Part shown: piece by piece, positions 24,128 through 32,796 of the stretch
How the letters are laid out: each line of letters begins with the position of its first letter
Numbering within the stretch: the first letter of the stretch is position 1
Assembly (NCBI GenBank): GCA_963800975.1
Contig: CAWDDB010000013.1
Coordinates: forward strand, 372,001-436,000
DNA length: 64,000 bases
Direction: 5' to 3'
From: JALYGY01 sp963800975
GTDB lineage: Bacteria > Actinomycetota > Rubrobacteria > Rubrobacterales > Rubrobacteraceae
Notes under the pieces: generated by a model
Seen by the model: only the letters and a program-made list of their open reading frames with translations
Told to the model about the DNA's origin: nothing
Databases searched by the model: none
Program-made: the position numbers and the translations under genes

Positions 24128-24874
24128 ATGACAAACCTAGAAGAGGTAGTTCGGAACGTAAACAGAGAGCTCGCGGCGCACTTCGAGGAGCGGCTCAGGT
24201 GCCACCTCGCCGAGCAGGACAAGGAGTGGCTCATCGAAGAGCTCGTTCGTCTCAGCCTGGGCGCACGCGCAGAGCGGGCGATGGATCTCGACCACCTGCG
24301 AGTACCCGAGGTGGAGATGAGGGCCGATCGCATCGACCGGCTGCACGACATGGCCCTGGATCCGGACAAACTGCTGGAATTCTCGGAACGCTACGCGGCC
24401 CACACGCGGGACCGCCTGATCGGCGAAGAATACCTGCTGGCGGACGCTCCCGAGAAGGGGACAGATTTGATCGGGGCCGAGTTCCGCACCCCGAGCGGCG
24501 AGGATTTGCTGAGACTCGCCAAAGACGTTCTCTTCGGGCTGTTGTTCGGAGACGAGAGCACCGGCACCCGTTTCGAGCGCACCCAACGCGAGCTGCTCAG
24601 CCTGACGTTGCCGCGTCACAAGGCGGGGCCGCTGGGTTTCATGCGGGCGACGACGGAGCTCGGGGCCGTGGGCACCTGGCAGGATCCGGAGAGCGTCTCC
24701 CACGACCTGCGGGCGAACAACGTCGTCCTCGAGGTGGAGTTCGGCGAGGTGGATGGGGAGCTGATCGGGCACGGGATCGTCCGGGCGCTGGGCCTGATCA
24801 ACAACCTCGAGATAAACGAGCAGGTTCTCTACGCTCGCATGATCGACGTGGAGCAGAGCACCCTGATCGAGTGA
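24128..24874 (+). CDS. Conserved-looking hypothetical protein
   Basis: 248 aa, soluble, acidic and not recognised. The N-terminal half is helical and charged (HFEERLRCHLAEQDKEWLIE); the C-terminal half is mixed (SHDLRANNVVLEVEFGEVDG, then IVRALGLINNLEINEQ). No signal peptide, membrane segment or catalytic motif is evident. AAAGGAGG at ideal spacing and codon use like its neighbours support a real gene. It lies 86 bp after the DUF1772-like gene and may share its transcript. Confidence 0.65.
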   Translation: MTNLEEVVRNVNRELAAHFEERLRCHLAEQDKEWLIEELVRLSLGARAERAMDLDHLRVPEVEMRADRIDRLHDMALDPDKLLEFSERYAAHTRDRLIGEEYLLADAPEKGTDLIGAEFRTPSGEDLLRLAKDVLFGLLFGDESTGTRFERTQRELLSLTLPRHKAGPLGFMRATTELGAVGTWQDPESVSHDLRANNVVLEVEFGEVDGELIGHGIVRALGLINNLEINEQVLYARMIDVEQSTLIE

Positions 24875-24991
24875 CGGCTTTTCTGCCGACGCGTGCTACA
24901 GTCGAGCGGCAGGCCGCGCAGTCCGTCGGCTCGCGGTCAGGAGTGAGCGTATCGACCGGGAACCGCCTCCGCGCGGGAAGGGAGATCTGGG

Positions 24992-25519
24992 TTGCGAGAC
25001 CTGAAGTACCATGTTGCCTGTACCGTCGACGGGTTCATCGCCCACGAGGACGGCTCCGTCGAGGGTTTTCTCGATAAAGGCGAGCACGTTACCGAATACC
25101 TGGAGTCGCTCAGGAACGACTACGACGTGGTCCTGATGGGACGCAAGACGTACGAGTTCGGACTGCAGTTCGGCGTGACGGACCCGTACCCCTGGATGAA
25201 GCAGTACGTCTTCTCGCGCGCCATGCGAGAGAGCCCGCACGAGAACGTCGAGCTCGTCTCGGACGGGATCGCCGAGCTGGTCGGGCGACTCAAGAGCGAG
25301 CCCGGCAAGAGCATCTACCTGTGCGGCGGGGCCGGCCTGGCCACGACGCTCCTGGCCGACGGCCTGGTCGACGAGGTGATCCTGAAGCTGAACCCGGTCC
25401 TCTTCGGGTCGGGCATCCCGCTCTTCCACGACTTCGGCGAACCGGTAGACCTGCACCTCGCCGAGAGCAAGGCCTACGGGAACGGCGTGTTGTTGCTCCG
25501 TTACCGGCTGACGGACTAG
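24992..25519 (+). CDS. Dihydrofolate-reductase-like (RibD C-terminal domain) protein
   Basis: 175 aa. CTVDGFIAHEDG at the N-terminus, DVVLMGRKTYEFG, and IYLCGGAGLATTLLADGLVD mark the RibD-C/YyaP-type reductase fold, which binds NADPH. Stand-alone members are usually of unknown substrate. The TTG start follows GGGAG; MRDLKYHVACT is a normal family N-terminus. It converges on the BKACE gene, sharing 4 bases at the stops (CTAG). Confidence 0.82.
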   Translation: MRDLKYHVACTVDGFIAHEDGSVEGFLDKGEHVTEYLESLRNDYDVVLMGRKTYEFGLQFGVTDPYPWMKQYVFSRAMRESPHENVELVSDGIAELVGRLKSEPGKSIYLCGGAGLATTLLADGLVDEVILKLNPVLFGSGIPLFHDFGEPVDLHLAESKAYGNGVLLLRYRLTD

Positions 25520-26439
25520 AACGCCACCGCGGCCCTGCCCTTGAGCCCGAAGGCCTCGCGCGCCTCCTCGGAGGTGGCCGGCTCCCGGTCGAAGAGCCCG
25601 GCAAGGGCGACGGCCTTCTCCACCAGCTCGGCGTTGGACTCGGCCCGTTTGTCGCGGCGGACGCGGAGGTTGTCTTCGAGGCCGACGCGGACGTGTCCGC
25701 CGAGCATCAGGCACATCGCGGCGAGGTGATATTCGGCCGGGTAGCCGACGCCGGCGGCCGAGAAGGTGAAGTCCTCGCCGAAGAGGTCGAGGGCCGTGCG
25801 GCGCATGTGCATGAACTGCTCGATGGGGGCGGCGTTCGCGCCCATCACCCCGAGCACGAACTGGATGTGGATGGGGGTGTCGAGCAGCCCTTTGCTCAGC
25901 AGGTACTTGATATTGTAGAGGTGGCCGACGTCGTAGGCTTCGAGCTCCGGCTTGGTCTCGGCCTCGCGAACCATCTCGCAGATCCTCTCCATGTCGGCGA
26001 AGGTGTTGCGGAAGACGTAGTCGCGGGTGCCCTCCAGGTAGTCCACCTCCCACTCCTCGAAGTCCCCGCCGCGCTCGGCGATGGGGAAGAGGCCGAAGTT
26101 GATGCTGCCGGTGTTGAAGGTCGCCATCTCTGGACGCAGCTCGGGCAGCACCGCGGCTCTCTCATCCAGCGTCATCCCCTGGCCACCGCCCGTGGTGGGC
26201 TGCACGATCACGTCGCAGCGGTCCTTGATGCCAGAGACGACCTCGCGGAAGAGCTCGAGCGAAGAGCTCGGCTTGCCCGACTCCGGCTCGCGCACGTGCA
26301 GGTGCACGATGGCCGCGCCCGCCTCGTTGGCGCCGACGGCCGAGTCGACTATCTCCTCGGGCGTTATCGGTATCGCCGGGCTTTGCCCCGGCACGGTCAT
26401 GCCGCCGGTTATAGCCGCGCTGATGATCACCTTCTGCAC
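25516..26439 (-). CDS. BKACE-family 3-keto acid cleavage enzyme (DUF849)
   Basis: 307 aa TIM-barrel protein. The zinc motif HLHVRE (residues 46-51) and the conserved VGLEDN segment identify the beta-keto acid cleavage enzymes, which condense a beta-keto acid with acetyl-CoA to give acetoacetate and a new acyl-CoA. Substrate specificity is set by loop residues that I cannot assign. It is divergent from an LLM oxidoreductase gene and shows no operon partner, so the pathway is unknown. Confidence 0.87.
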   Translation of the reverse strand: MQKVIISAAITGGMTVPGQSPAIPITPEEIVDSAVGANEAGAAIVHLHVREPESGKPSSSLELFREVVSGIKDRCDVIVQPTTGGGQGMTLDERAAVLPELRPEMATFNTGSINFGLFPIAERGGDFEEWEVDYLEGTRDYVFRNTFADMERICEMVREAETKPELEAYDVGHLYNIKYLLSKGLLDTPIHIQFVLGVMGANAAPIEQFMHMRRTALDLFGEDFTFSAAGVGYPAEYHLAAMCLMLGGHVRVGLEDNLRVRRDKRAESNAELVEKAVALAGLFDREPATSEEAREAFGLKGRAAVAF

Positions 26440-26607
26440 GCCAGCCCCTTCCGTCGCGTGGATTCCCCTGGATCCATGTTAAAGACCGGCCCGGATCCCC
26501 GCAAACGGAACCGGACCGGCGCGGCCGCCCCAGGAGGGGCCGGGATCGGGTGTATGATGCTCGAATCGCTAGGCGGGGTCAGCCTTTCCCCACGCGGAGG
26601 GAGCCAG

Positions 26608-27540
26608 ATGGACTACGGGGTGCATCTACCGCTGATAGGCCTGGACGGACGAACCTGGTCGCTCGAGCGCCTTCTGGAGTACGCGGAGGGCGCCGAGCAA
26701 TTGGGTTTTCGGACGGTTGCGGCCAACGATCACCTGGTCTTTGGCCGCCCGTGGCTCGACGGACCGACGGCCCTGGCCGCGGTGCTGGGCCATACCGGAC
26801 GGATGGCCCTGGCGACCACCGTGGCGTTGCCGGTCGTGCGCGGGCCCGTGGCGCTGGCCAAAAGCCTTGCCGCGATCGACCTACTCTCTGGCGGCCGCCT
26901 GATCGTTGGGATAGGTCCCGGTTCCTCGGCCAGGGATTATGCCGCGGTCGGGATCCCTTTCGAGGAGCGCTGGAAGCGGCTCGACGAGACGGTGCACGCT
27001 TTGCGAGCCCTCTGGTCGCGGGAGGGAGCGCCGTTCAGGGGAGAGTTCTACTCTACGGAAGATCTCACGCTGGAGCCCTACCCGGCACAGCGTCCCGCGC
27101 CCCCGATCTGGATCGGTAGCTGGGGTTCCGAAGCCGGCCTCAGGCGGACGGCTCGTCTGGGCGACGGCTGGCTCGCCTCCGCCTACAACACCACCCCTGG
27201 AGCGTTCGCGGACGTACTGAGGCGGCTCGGAGAACACCTTCGCGCCTGCGGCAAGGACGCCGACCGGTTCCCCAACGCCGTCGCCACGATGTTCTTTCGG
27301 GTGACGGAAGACCGCGCCTCAGCGGAGCGTATCGTCCGGGAGGTACTCAGCCCGACGCTTCGACGGCCGGAAGCAGAACTGCGCGAGCGCCTCCTGATCG
27401 GGCCTGCCGAGGAGTGCGCGGAGAAGCTTTCGGCGTACCGGGCGGCAGGAGCCCGGCAGATCTTCTTGTGGCCCGTGGAGGACGAATCGCGTCAGCTATC
27501 GACCTTCCGGGAGCGTGTCCTACCGATGACCGAAGTTTAG
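26608..27540 (+). CDS. LLM-class flavin/F420-dependent oxidoreductase
   Basis: 310 aa. The luciferase-like monooxygenase fold is shown by MDYGVHLPLIG, RTVAANDHLVFGRPW, LLSGGRLIVGIGPGSSARDY and a C-terminal LLIGPAEECAEKLSAYRAAG. Many actinobacterial members use F420 rather than FMN. The ATG at 26608 follows GGAGGGAG. Substrate not identifiable; a nitroreductase gene follows after 96 bp. Confidence 0.85.
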   Translation: MDYGVHLPLIGLDGRTWSLERLLEYAEGAEQLGFRTVAANDHLVFGRPWLDGPTALAAVLGHTGRMALATTVALPVVRGPVALAKSLAAIDLLSGGRLIVGIGPGSSARDYAAVGIPFEERWKRLDETVHALRALWSREGAPFRGEFYSTEDLTLEPYPAQRPAPPIWIGSWGSEAGLRRTARLGDGWLASAYNTTPGAFADVLRRLGEHLRACGKDADRFPNAVATMFFRVTEDRASAERIVREVLSPTLRRPEAELRERLLIGPAEECAEKLSAYRAAGARQIFLWPVEDESRQLSTFRERVLPMTEV

Positions 27541-27636
27541 GGGCCGAGAGGCGCTCGTGTAGCCTGTCCGGCGCCATTTGCCTCACCTCGGGCCCGTGGC
27601 ATCATGTCGCCACCGAATCCAGGAAGGGAGCACGAC

Positions 27637-28170
27637 ATGGCAGAGACCAGGAATCCCGCGGAGCGCATCGCTTTTCTTCGTTCCTTGAGGGCAGTCCGGA
27701 GCTTCCGACCGGATCCCGTACCGCGGGAGGTCGTGGACGACATGCTGGACGTGGCGCGCTGGTCCGGCAGCGCCTCCAACCGCCAGCCCTGGGAGTTCGT
27801 CGTGATCCGGGACCGGGAGACGCTCGATGCTCTGGCGCGGGTCGAGGGCTACGCAGCCCACCTGAGCGGGGCTCCACTCGGCATCGTGCTGGTGATGGCG
27901 GGCGAGCGACAGGAGCAGGAGACCTACGACGATGGCCGCCTCGCCGAGAGGATCATGCTGGCCGCGTGGGCGCACGGGGTGGGTTCGTCGATAGGTTGGA
28001 TCGTCGGTGGAGGCCGGTCGGAGGCGAAGGCTATCCTCGGCATCCCCGAGGAGCGCACGGTGCGGACCGCCATCTCCCTCGGGTACCCGGACGAGGGCAC
28101 CAGGCGCCGGCGGCCCGGACAGGCCAGAAAGCCGCTCTCCGATCTCGCGCACGAGGAGCGGTACAGGTAA
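27637..28170 (+). CDS. Nitroreductase-family FMN protein
   Basis: 177 aa. RAVRSFRPDPVPREVVDDML and ARWSGSASNRQPWEFVVIRD are the N-terminal FMN-binding signature; MLAAWAHGVGSSIGW lies in the dimer interface. The family reduces nitro compounds, quinones or flavins with NAD(P)H. ATG at 27637 follows AAGGGAG. Its stop codon lies within the first unit of a palindromic repeat (28167-28208). Confidence 0.85.
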   Translation: MAETRNPAERIAFLRSLRAVRSFRPDPVPREVVDDMLDVARWSGSASNRQPWEFVVIRDRETLDALARVEGYAAHLSGAPLGIVLVMAGERQEQETYDDGRLAERIMLAAWAHGVGSSIGWIVGGGRSEAKAILGIPEERTVRTAISLGYPDEGTRRRRPGQARKPLSDLAHEERYR

Positions 28171-28208
28171 GGGCGGTTCGCGAGTAAGGGCGGTTCGCGA
28201 ACCGCTAC
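28167..28208. repeat. Tandem palindromic repeat, GTAAGGGCGGTTCGCGA type
   Basis: Two perfect 17-bp copies of GTAAGGGCGGTTCGCGA (28167-28183, 28184-28200) run into ACCGCTAC, so the second copy forms the palindrome GCGGTTCGCGAACCGC. The element overlaps the nitroreductase stop and the end of a small minus-strand gene. The 61614-61664 element is related. Confidence 0.75.
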
Positions 28209-28386
28209 GTTGCCTCCCGGGCCGAGCGCAGCATGTCTTCGGCGGAGCGGTCTGTGCGTCCCTGCGTTCGTCCAGCTTGATCACGGTGTACGCCCGCTCG
28301 AGCCCGCGGTCGAAGACGGCCGCTTGCGCCCGAGCCATGGCGGCGTAGGCTTCTTCAGGCGTCTCCACTTCGACGGTCGTGCCCAT
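28205..28386 (-). pseudogene. Small hypothetical protein gene with apparent frameshift
   Basis: Reading from ATG at 28386 gives MGTTVEVETPEEAYAAMARA and about 22 further plausible residues, after which the frame runs on with unlikely composition across the antisense of the nitroreductase. Adding one G to the GGG run at 28260-28262 would restore a 60-aa protein ending RSAEDMLRSAREAT, with its stop inside the repeat. This suggests a one-base deletion, real or from sequencing. No family recognised and no strong ribosome site. Confidence 0.4.
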
Positions 28387-28420
28387 GGGTCCGAGGGTGC
28401 ACTTTAGCCCACGACCACGG

Positions 28421-28795
28421 CTAGGATCCGCCCACGTCGAGCGGGTCTGGGTATCCGTAGTGCTTGAAGGTCGCGCTGCGCGTCTCTTCGTCGGGCACCT
28501 CGTCGGAGTCGTGTTCGGGCGCGGAGGTGATGGTGCCACCCGACGTCTCCAGCTTCACCCCGTCTTCGTCCACGTTGGTGGCGGCGTGGACCGGGATCAG
28601 GAAGCTTCCCTCCTCGCCGCTCACCTTGATGAGGTGCACGGTAGACGCCTCCTCCCAGACGTAGAGCTCCTCGACGGTGCCCACCTCGTCGCCGTTCGCG
28701 TCGAGCACGCTGGTCTCGATGACCTCGAACCAGTACTCATCGATTTCCCCCTCGAAGTCATCGAGCCTTACGAGGTTGGATCCTTCCTCGGCCAT
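28421..28795 (-). CDS. PRC-barrel-like small acidic protein
   Basis: 124 aa, strongly acidic. ETSVLDANGDEVGTVEELYV is the hallmark of a PRC-barrel beta-strand pair, followed by HLIKVSGEEGSFLIPV. PRC-barrel proteins act in RNA processing, photosynthetic reaction centres or stress; small stand-alone members are uncharacterised. A GGGGGTAGG box precedes the ATG. Confidence 0.7.
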   Translation of the reverse strand: MAEEGSNLVRLDDFEGEIDEYWFEVIETSVLDANGDEVGTVEELYVWEEASTVHLIKVSGEEGSFLIPVHAATNVDEDGVKLETSGGTITSAPEHDSDEVPDEETRSATFKHYGYPDPLDVGGS

Positions 28796-28921
28796 GCGCC
28801 TACCCCCTTGCGTCGAACCATTCTCTCTCCCCTTATTCCTGCGCGCGACGCTGGCTAAACGCTAGCCGCCGGCCCGTGCGCGGTTTGCCTGTGGTTCGGG
28901 GAAGGTTCAACATACCGGGCT

Positions 28922-29281
28922 GTGGAGGAGTTGTTGATCACTGCGGTCGACCACTTGCGGCTGGTCATCGAGGCCATCGGCGCCGCGGTCGTGGGGTACG
29001 GTGCCGTTGCGGCGGCGATCCGGTTGCTGCTAACGCTGCTCGGCATCAGGGACGACTCGAACACGGAGATACGGCTGTTCTTGGGACGCTACCTCGCGCT
29101 GGGGCTGGAGTTCCAGATCGGGGCGGATATCCTGAGCACCGCGGTTGCCCCGACTCTCGACGCCGTGCTGCTGCTCGGGGCCATCGTGGTAATCCGGACC
29201 GTCCTCAACTATTTCCTCTCGGTGGAGTTGGAGCGGGAGCAGGCGCGCTCCGACTCGGAGCGCGAAGCCCCGCGGGGCTAG
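28922..29281 (+). CDS. DUF1622 membrane protein, copy 1
   Basis: 119 aa with three hydrophobic segments. LGRYLALGLEFQIGADILST and IVVIRTVLNYFLSVELEREQ are typical of DUF1622. Function unknown. GTG start at 28922 is the best of weak choices. A second, shorter DUF1622 gene begins 2 bp after its stop. Confidence 0.72.
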   Translation: MEELLITAVDHLRLVIEAIGAAVVGYGAVAAAIRLLLTLLGIRDDSNTEIRLFLGRYLALGLEFQIGADILSTAVAPTLDAVLLLGAIVVIRTVLNYFLSVELEREQARSDSEREAPRG

Positions 29282-29283
29282 TA

Positions 29284-29577
29284 GTGGAGGTCTACCGCGC
29301 CGCGGTCGAGGTCCTGAGGATGACGTGCTTGCTCGCGGGCAGCCTGGTGATCTTCGTCGGGATCGTCCGCTCCGTCCCCGAGGCCGCCGGCGCGGATGGC
29401 AGGGCGCGGGTCGCGAGGAGGATAGGGAACAGCGCCACGCTCGGGCTCGAGTTCTTCGTCGCGGCGACCCTGCTCAACCTGATCCTGAATCCCACCTGGA
29501 CGGCCGTGGCGGCCACCGCCCTCACCATCGCGATACGCCAGGTGCTGACGTTCTCCTTGAGGAGGGTGCTCCGCTAG
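29284..29577 (+). CDS. DUF1622 membrane protein, copy 2
   Basis: 97 aa with hydrophobic segments at MTCLLAGSLVIFVGIV, LGLEFFVAATLLNLIL and the C-terminus (AIRQVLTFSLRRV). The LGLEF...ADI/AAT motif and the basic C-terminus repeat those of copy 1, so this is a tandem pair that may form a heteromer. The GTG start follows the upstream stop after 2 bp. Its stop overlaps the end of the convergent permease gene by 4 bases. Confidence 0.68.
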   Translation: MEVYRAAVEVLRMTCLLAGSLVIFVGIVRSVPEAAGADGRARVARRIGNSATLGLEFFVAATLLNLILNPTWTAVAATALTIAIRQVLTFSLRRVLR

Positions 29578-31253
29578 CCCGGGATCATGAACGGGAGCAC
29601 GTAGGCCTGGAGCGTGACCAGGATGGCCATAACGAGGGTCAGCCCAATTGACCACTTCAGGACAAGGCGCAAGAGGTCGCCCTCCCTGCCCTGCAGACCG
29701 GTGGCGCTCGTGCCGACGGCGAGGTTCTGCGGGCTGATCATCTTCCCCAGGACGCCGCCCGAGGAGTTGGCGCCGACCGTGAGGTTGGGGCTGACGCCTA
29801 TCTGCTGGGCCGTCACCTTCTGCAGGTTGGCGAAGAGGGCGTTGGATGAGGTGTCCGAGCCCGTGAGCGCCACCCCGAGCCACCCGATAAACGAGGCGAA
29901 GAACGGGAACAGGACGCCTGTCGCGGCGAAGGCCAAACCAAGGGTGTAGGTGACGCCCGAGTAGTTCAGGAGGTAGGCGAGGCCGAGGATCGAGGCTATC
30001 GTGAGGATGGCCCACTTGAGCTGATTAAGCGACTCGCCGTAGATGCGCAGGGCGCGTCCCGGCCCGACGCGCAGCACGGCGAGGGAGATGATGTCTGCTA
30101 TGAGGATGATCGTGCCCGCCGCCGAGAGCCAGTTGGTCGAGAAGGTGGCGGCGTAGGGGGCCGGCTCAGGGACCACGGGTGGCCGCTGCTGGACCACCTC
30201 GTTGAGGCCGGGCCACGGAACGACCGGCGCCCCGGTCGTCTCGCTTATCTCCGCGCTCGGGAAGTTCACCGCGGTCTGGATGGCGCCGATGGCGTCCTTG
30301 ATCGGGGGCACCTGCGCGAGCAGGAACAGCACGATTATGATGAGGAAGGGCGAAGAGGCGTAGAGCGTGCGCCCGAGCGGCGGCGTCTCGTAGGTCTCCC
30401 TGTCCTCGGCCGGCGGCTCGTTGGAGAAGTGCCACTCGGTGCTCGGGCGCCAGACGGCGAGCAGCCCGATCACCGCCACGACCGTGATGACCGCGGCCAG
30501 GAGATCCGCGAGTTCGGGACCGAGCAGGTTCGATACCAGAAACTGCGTCCCGGCGAAGGCCCCGCCGCTGACCACGACTACCGGCCAAACCTCGAGCATC
30601 CGCCTGAAGCCCGCCATCACCGTGACGAGCATTCCGGGGATGATGAGGGCCAGGAACGGCGTCTGGCGACCGACCATCTGGGAGAGCTCCAAAGTGTCCA
30701 GCCCGGCAAGCGAGGCGCCGGTGAGGATCGGGATGCCGAAGCCCCCGAACGCGACGGGCGCCGTGTTGGCGAGAAGCGCCAGCGCCGCGGCGTAGAGCGC
30801 CTCGAAGCCGAGGCCCGCCATGAGCGAGGCGGTGATCGCAACGGGCGTCCCGAAGCCGGCGGTCGCCTCGAGCAGGGCCCCGAAGACGAAGGCGATGAGT
30901 ACTACCTGTATCCTGCGGTCGTTGCTCACCCCCGCCATCGCGTCCCTTATGGTGTCGAAGTGGCCGGTGTCCACGATGACGTTGTAGATGAAGATGGCGT
31001 TTATGACGATCCAGACTATCGGGAAGAGCCCGAACGCCACCCCGAGCAACGTGGAGTTGAGCGCGAGACCCACGGGCATCCCGTAGACTAGGACGGCGAT
31101 GACGAGCGCAACGGCCAGCGTCGCGAGGGACGCCCAGTGCGCGGCGATCCTTATACCCGCCAGCAACACGAACAGGACGAGTATGGGAACGACCGCCACC
31201 AGCGTCGAGAGCCAGAGACTACCCGCGACCGGTTCGTAGACTTGCTCGTACAC
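29574..31253 (-). CDS. lctP: LctP-family L-lactate/glycolate permease
   Basis: 559 aa, at least twelve hydrophobic segments. Family signatures include FVFGALLEATAGFGTPVAI, LTGSDTSSNALFANLQKVTA and a late conserved GVLGKMISPQNLAVG segment. LctP/GlcA proteins import L-lactate, D-lactate or glycolate with protons. The glcDEF glycolate oxidase genes further along make glycolate a plausible substrate. There is no lactate dehydrogenase beside it. The stop overlaps the convergent DUF1622 gene. Confidence 0.88.
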   Translation of the reverse strand: MYEQVYEPVAGSLWLSTLVAVVPILVLFVLLAGIRIAAHWASLATLAVALVIAVLVYGMPVGLALNSTLLGVAFGLFPIVWIVINAIFIYNVIVDTGHFDTIRDAMAGVSNDRRIQVVLIAFVFGALLEATAGFGTPVAITASLMAGLGFEALYAAALALLANTAPVAFGGFGIPILTGASLAGLDTLELSQMVGRQTPFLALIIPGMLVTVMAGFRRMLEVWPVVVVSGGAFAGTQFLVSNLLGPELADLLAAVITVVAVIGLLAVWRPSTEWHFSNEPPAEDRETYETPPLGRTLYASSPFLIIIVLFLLAQVPPIKDAIGAIQTAVNFPSAEISETTGAPVVPWPGLNEVVQQRPPVVPEPAPYAATFSTNWLSAAGTIILIADIISLAVLRVGPGRALRIYGESLNQLKWAILTIASILGLAYLLNYSGVTYTLGLAFAATGVLFPFFASFIGWLGVALTGSDTSSNALFANLQKVTAQQIGVSPNLTVGANSSGGVLGKMISPQNLAVGTSATGLQGREGDLLRLVLKWSIGLTLVMAILVTLQAYVLPFMIPG

Positions 31254-31590
31254 CTTACCTCCCCCTCAGACGCCTTCGATTCTGGTTCGCAAAGCTCTAC
31301 GCACCTGCGCGGGCCGGCCGACCCGCGAATCGGCAGCATGGCATCCCCTGGCGTCAAGCGCAAGTGTTTCAGACCCGGTAGGTGCCCAATGGGTGTATTC
31401 GGCGCCAGCGGATGCGACAGATCCGCACCTAGCCAAATATCCTCTAGGAGTAGATTCGGGGTTGTCCTTGGCGGTCGTCGAGGCTCCGGGTGTTGGTGGA
31501 GCGTCAGGTACGCGTCCTCAGGGGAACGACCTCGCCGTTGTTCTCGGCGACCGCCAGGAGCAAGAAGCTGATGGCTGGAAGCCGACCGCT
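31254..31590. other. Intergenic region upstream of lctP, no gene supported
   Basis: 337 bp between the GH5 gene and lctP, both on the minus strand. Long open frames exist on both strands but their composition is that of GC-rich noise. It contains an imperfect inverted pair, CTTGGCGGTCG and CGACCGCCAGG, about 70 bp apart, and a GCTGA heptad-like stretch near 31569. It probably carries the lctP promoter. Confidence 0.5.
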
Positions 31591-32760
31591 TCAGAAACCC
31601 CGTTTCCCGGCGTTGGCTACTTCCTGAGCGTACGAATGGTCGTAGCCGCCGGAATTGTCCCGGTCCCAGTAGTGGTGTGCCTCGTACAGGTGATTGTTGG
31701 CGGGATCCGATATCCACCTATCCGGGTGCTGATCGGGCCAGCGTTGTGCACCGGCCCACTCGTAGCCTGAGACGGTGACGAGCTTCCCGTCGCCGTTGGC
31801 CCTGATGGCATCGAGGGCCTGTTGGGAGGCCAACTCCCACCCTCGGGCACCGGCGGGCATGGCGACCGGCTCGGCCATGAGCCCGTAGCCGATGACGCCG
31901 GGGTCGGACTTAAAGGCCGCACTGATCCTACGCCACACGTTGGCGAAGTGGGCGCGGGTCACCTGCGCCGAGCCGACAGGCCGCCGGACGCCCCTTTTGC
32001 GTTCGTAGAGGTAATAGTCGCCGTAGTTGTGCAGGTCGAGCACGACGTCGATGCCGGCGGCCCGCGCCCGCTCGACGGTACCGCCCAGCCGCCCCAACTC
32101 CGTTGAGTTCAGCTTCCCGCCGGGGGTCCGTTGCAGGCGCTCCCAGCGAAAAGCGAGGCGGACGAAGTCCACGCCCCGTCCGGCGAGGTAGTCGAAGGTC
32201 TGGCGGGACTCGTAGTGATAGGCGTCGTCGTAGACGCCGGGCCTGCGGTTGGAGAACCTGCTCGTCTTGGCCGGTGGCGGCGGCGTGCCGAACTCCGCTC
32301 CGCAGACGCTGACGCCTCGCCGGTAGCTATCCGTGGAGGGGTGCGCCTCGACGACCGGGGCCTGGGTGTTGGCGGTCTCCACGCCGAGCTCGCCGCTCCG
32401 GTTCTCGTAGACGGCGAGCTTATAGAAGGGGCGCGTCCACCACTCGCCCGTCGCCCACACCACCACCCAAAGACCCTCCGCGTCGGCGGCGTCGAACCAC
32501 GCCTCCGCGAGCGCGTTCCAGCGGGCGTGATCCCCCCTCGCGTCGTCGGGCCAGCCGACCTCACCGATGTAGCCCTGAACCCCGTTTCTCCGGAGCCAGT
32601 CGGTGAACACCTGCAACTCGGCCAACACGCGGCGGTGCAGAGCATCGGGCACCGTCTGCGCCGAGGTCGGAGCCGCAATGAGCCCGGGCGTCGCCAGCGC
32701 GAGCGCCGCGCTCCGGATGAACCGGCCCCGCGAAACCCTTTTCTCCGGCCAACCGTGCAT
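31591..32760 (-). CDS. GH5-like glycoside hydrolase with circularly permuted motif order
   Basis: 389 aa with an export signal (about residues 8-35, ending APTSAQT). In ordinary GH5 enzymes the order is: N-terminal strands, acid/base Glu (NEP), then a C-terminal nucleophile Glu. Here the C-terminal-type segment comes first (FTDWLRRNGVQGYIGEVGWP, Glu67; then WATGEWW), followed by the N-terminal-type block (GAEFGT at about 154, FVRLAFRWERLQ, DLHNYG), the acid/base MAEP (Glu297, Ala replacing the usual Asn), and YEAHHYWDRDNSG. The protein stops soon after, exactly where the nucleophile strand would be expected. Substrate is probably a beta-glucan or mannan. Confidence 0.78.
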   Translation of the reverse strand: MHGWPEKRVSRGRFIRSAALALATPGLIAAPTSAQTVPDALHRRVLAELQVFTDWLRRNGVQGYIGEVGWPDDARGDHARWNALAEAWFDAADAEGLWVVVWATGEWWTRPFYKLAVYENRSGELGVETANTQAPVVEAHPSTDSYRRGVSVCGAEFGTPPPPAKTSRFSNRRPGVYDDAYHYESRQTFDYLAGRGVDFVRLAFRWERLQRTPGGKLNSTELGRLGGTVERARAAGIDVVLDLHNYGDYYLYERKRGVRRPVGSAQVTRAHFANVWRRISAAFKSDPGVIGYGLMAEPVAMPAGARGWELASQQALDAIRANGDGKLVTVSGYEWAGAQRWPDQHPDRWISDPANNHLYEAHHYWDRDNSGGYDHSYAQEVANAGKRGF

Positions 32761-32796
32761 CTCGCCTAAACCTCTCGCGCCCCGATCGTGGCCAAC

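Noticed and set aside
29574..30015. Minus-strand frames parallel to the permease 3' end
   Set aside because: Shadow frames rich in Arg/Gly/Pro; the permease frame carries all family motifs.
31393..31770. 125-codon frame upstream of lctP
   Set aside because: It overlaps the GH5 coding end antisense and has no ribosome site or recognisable domain.
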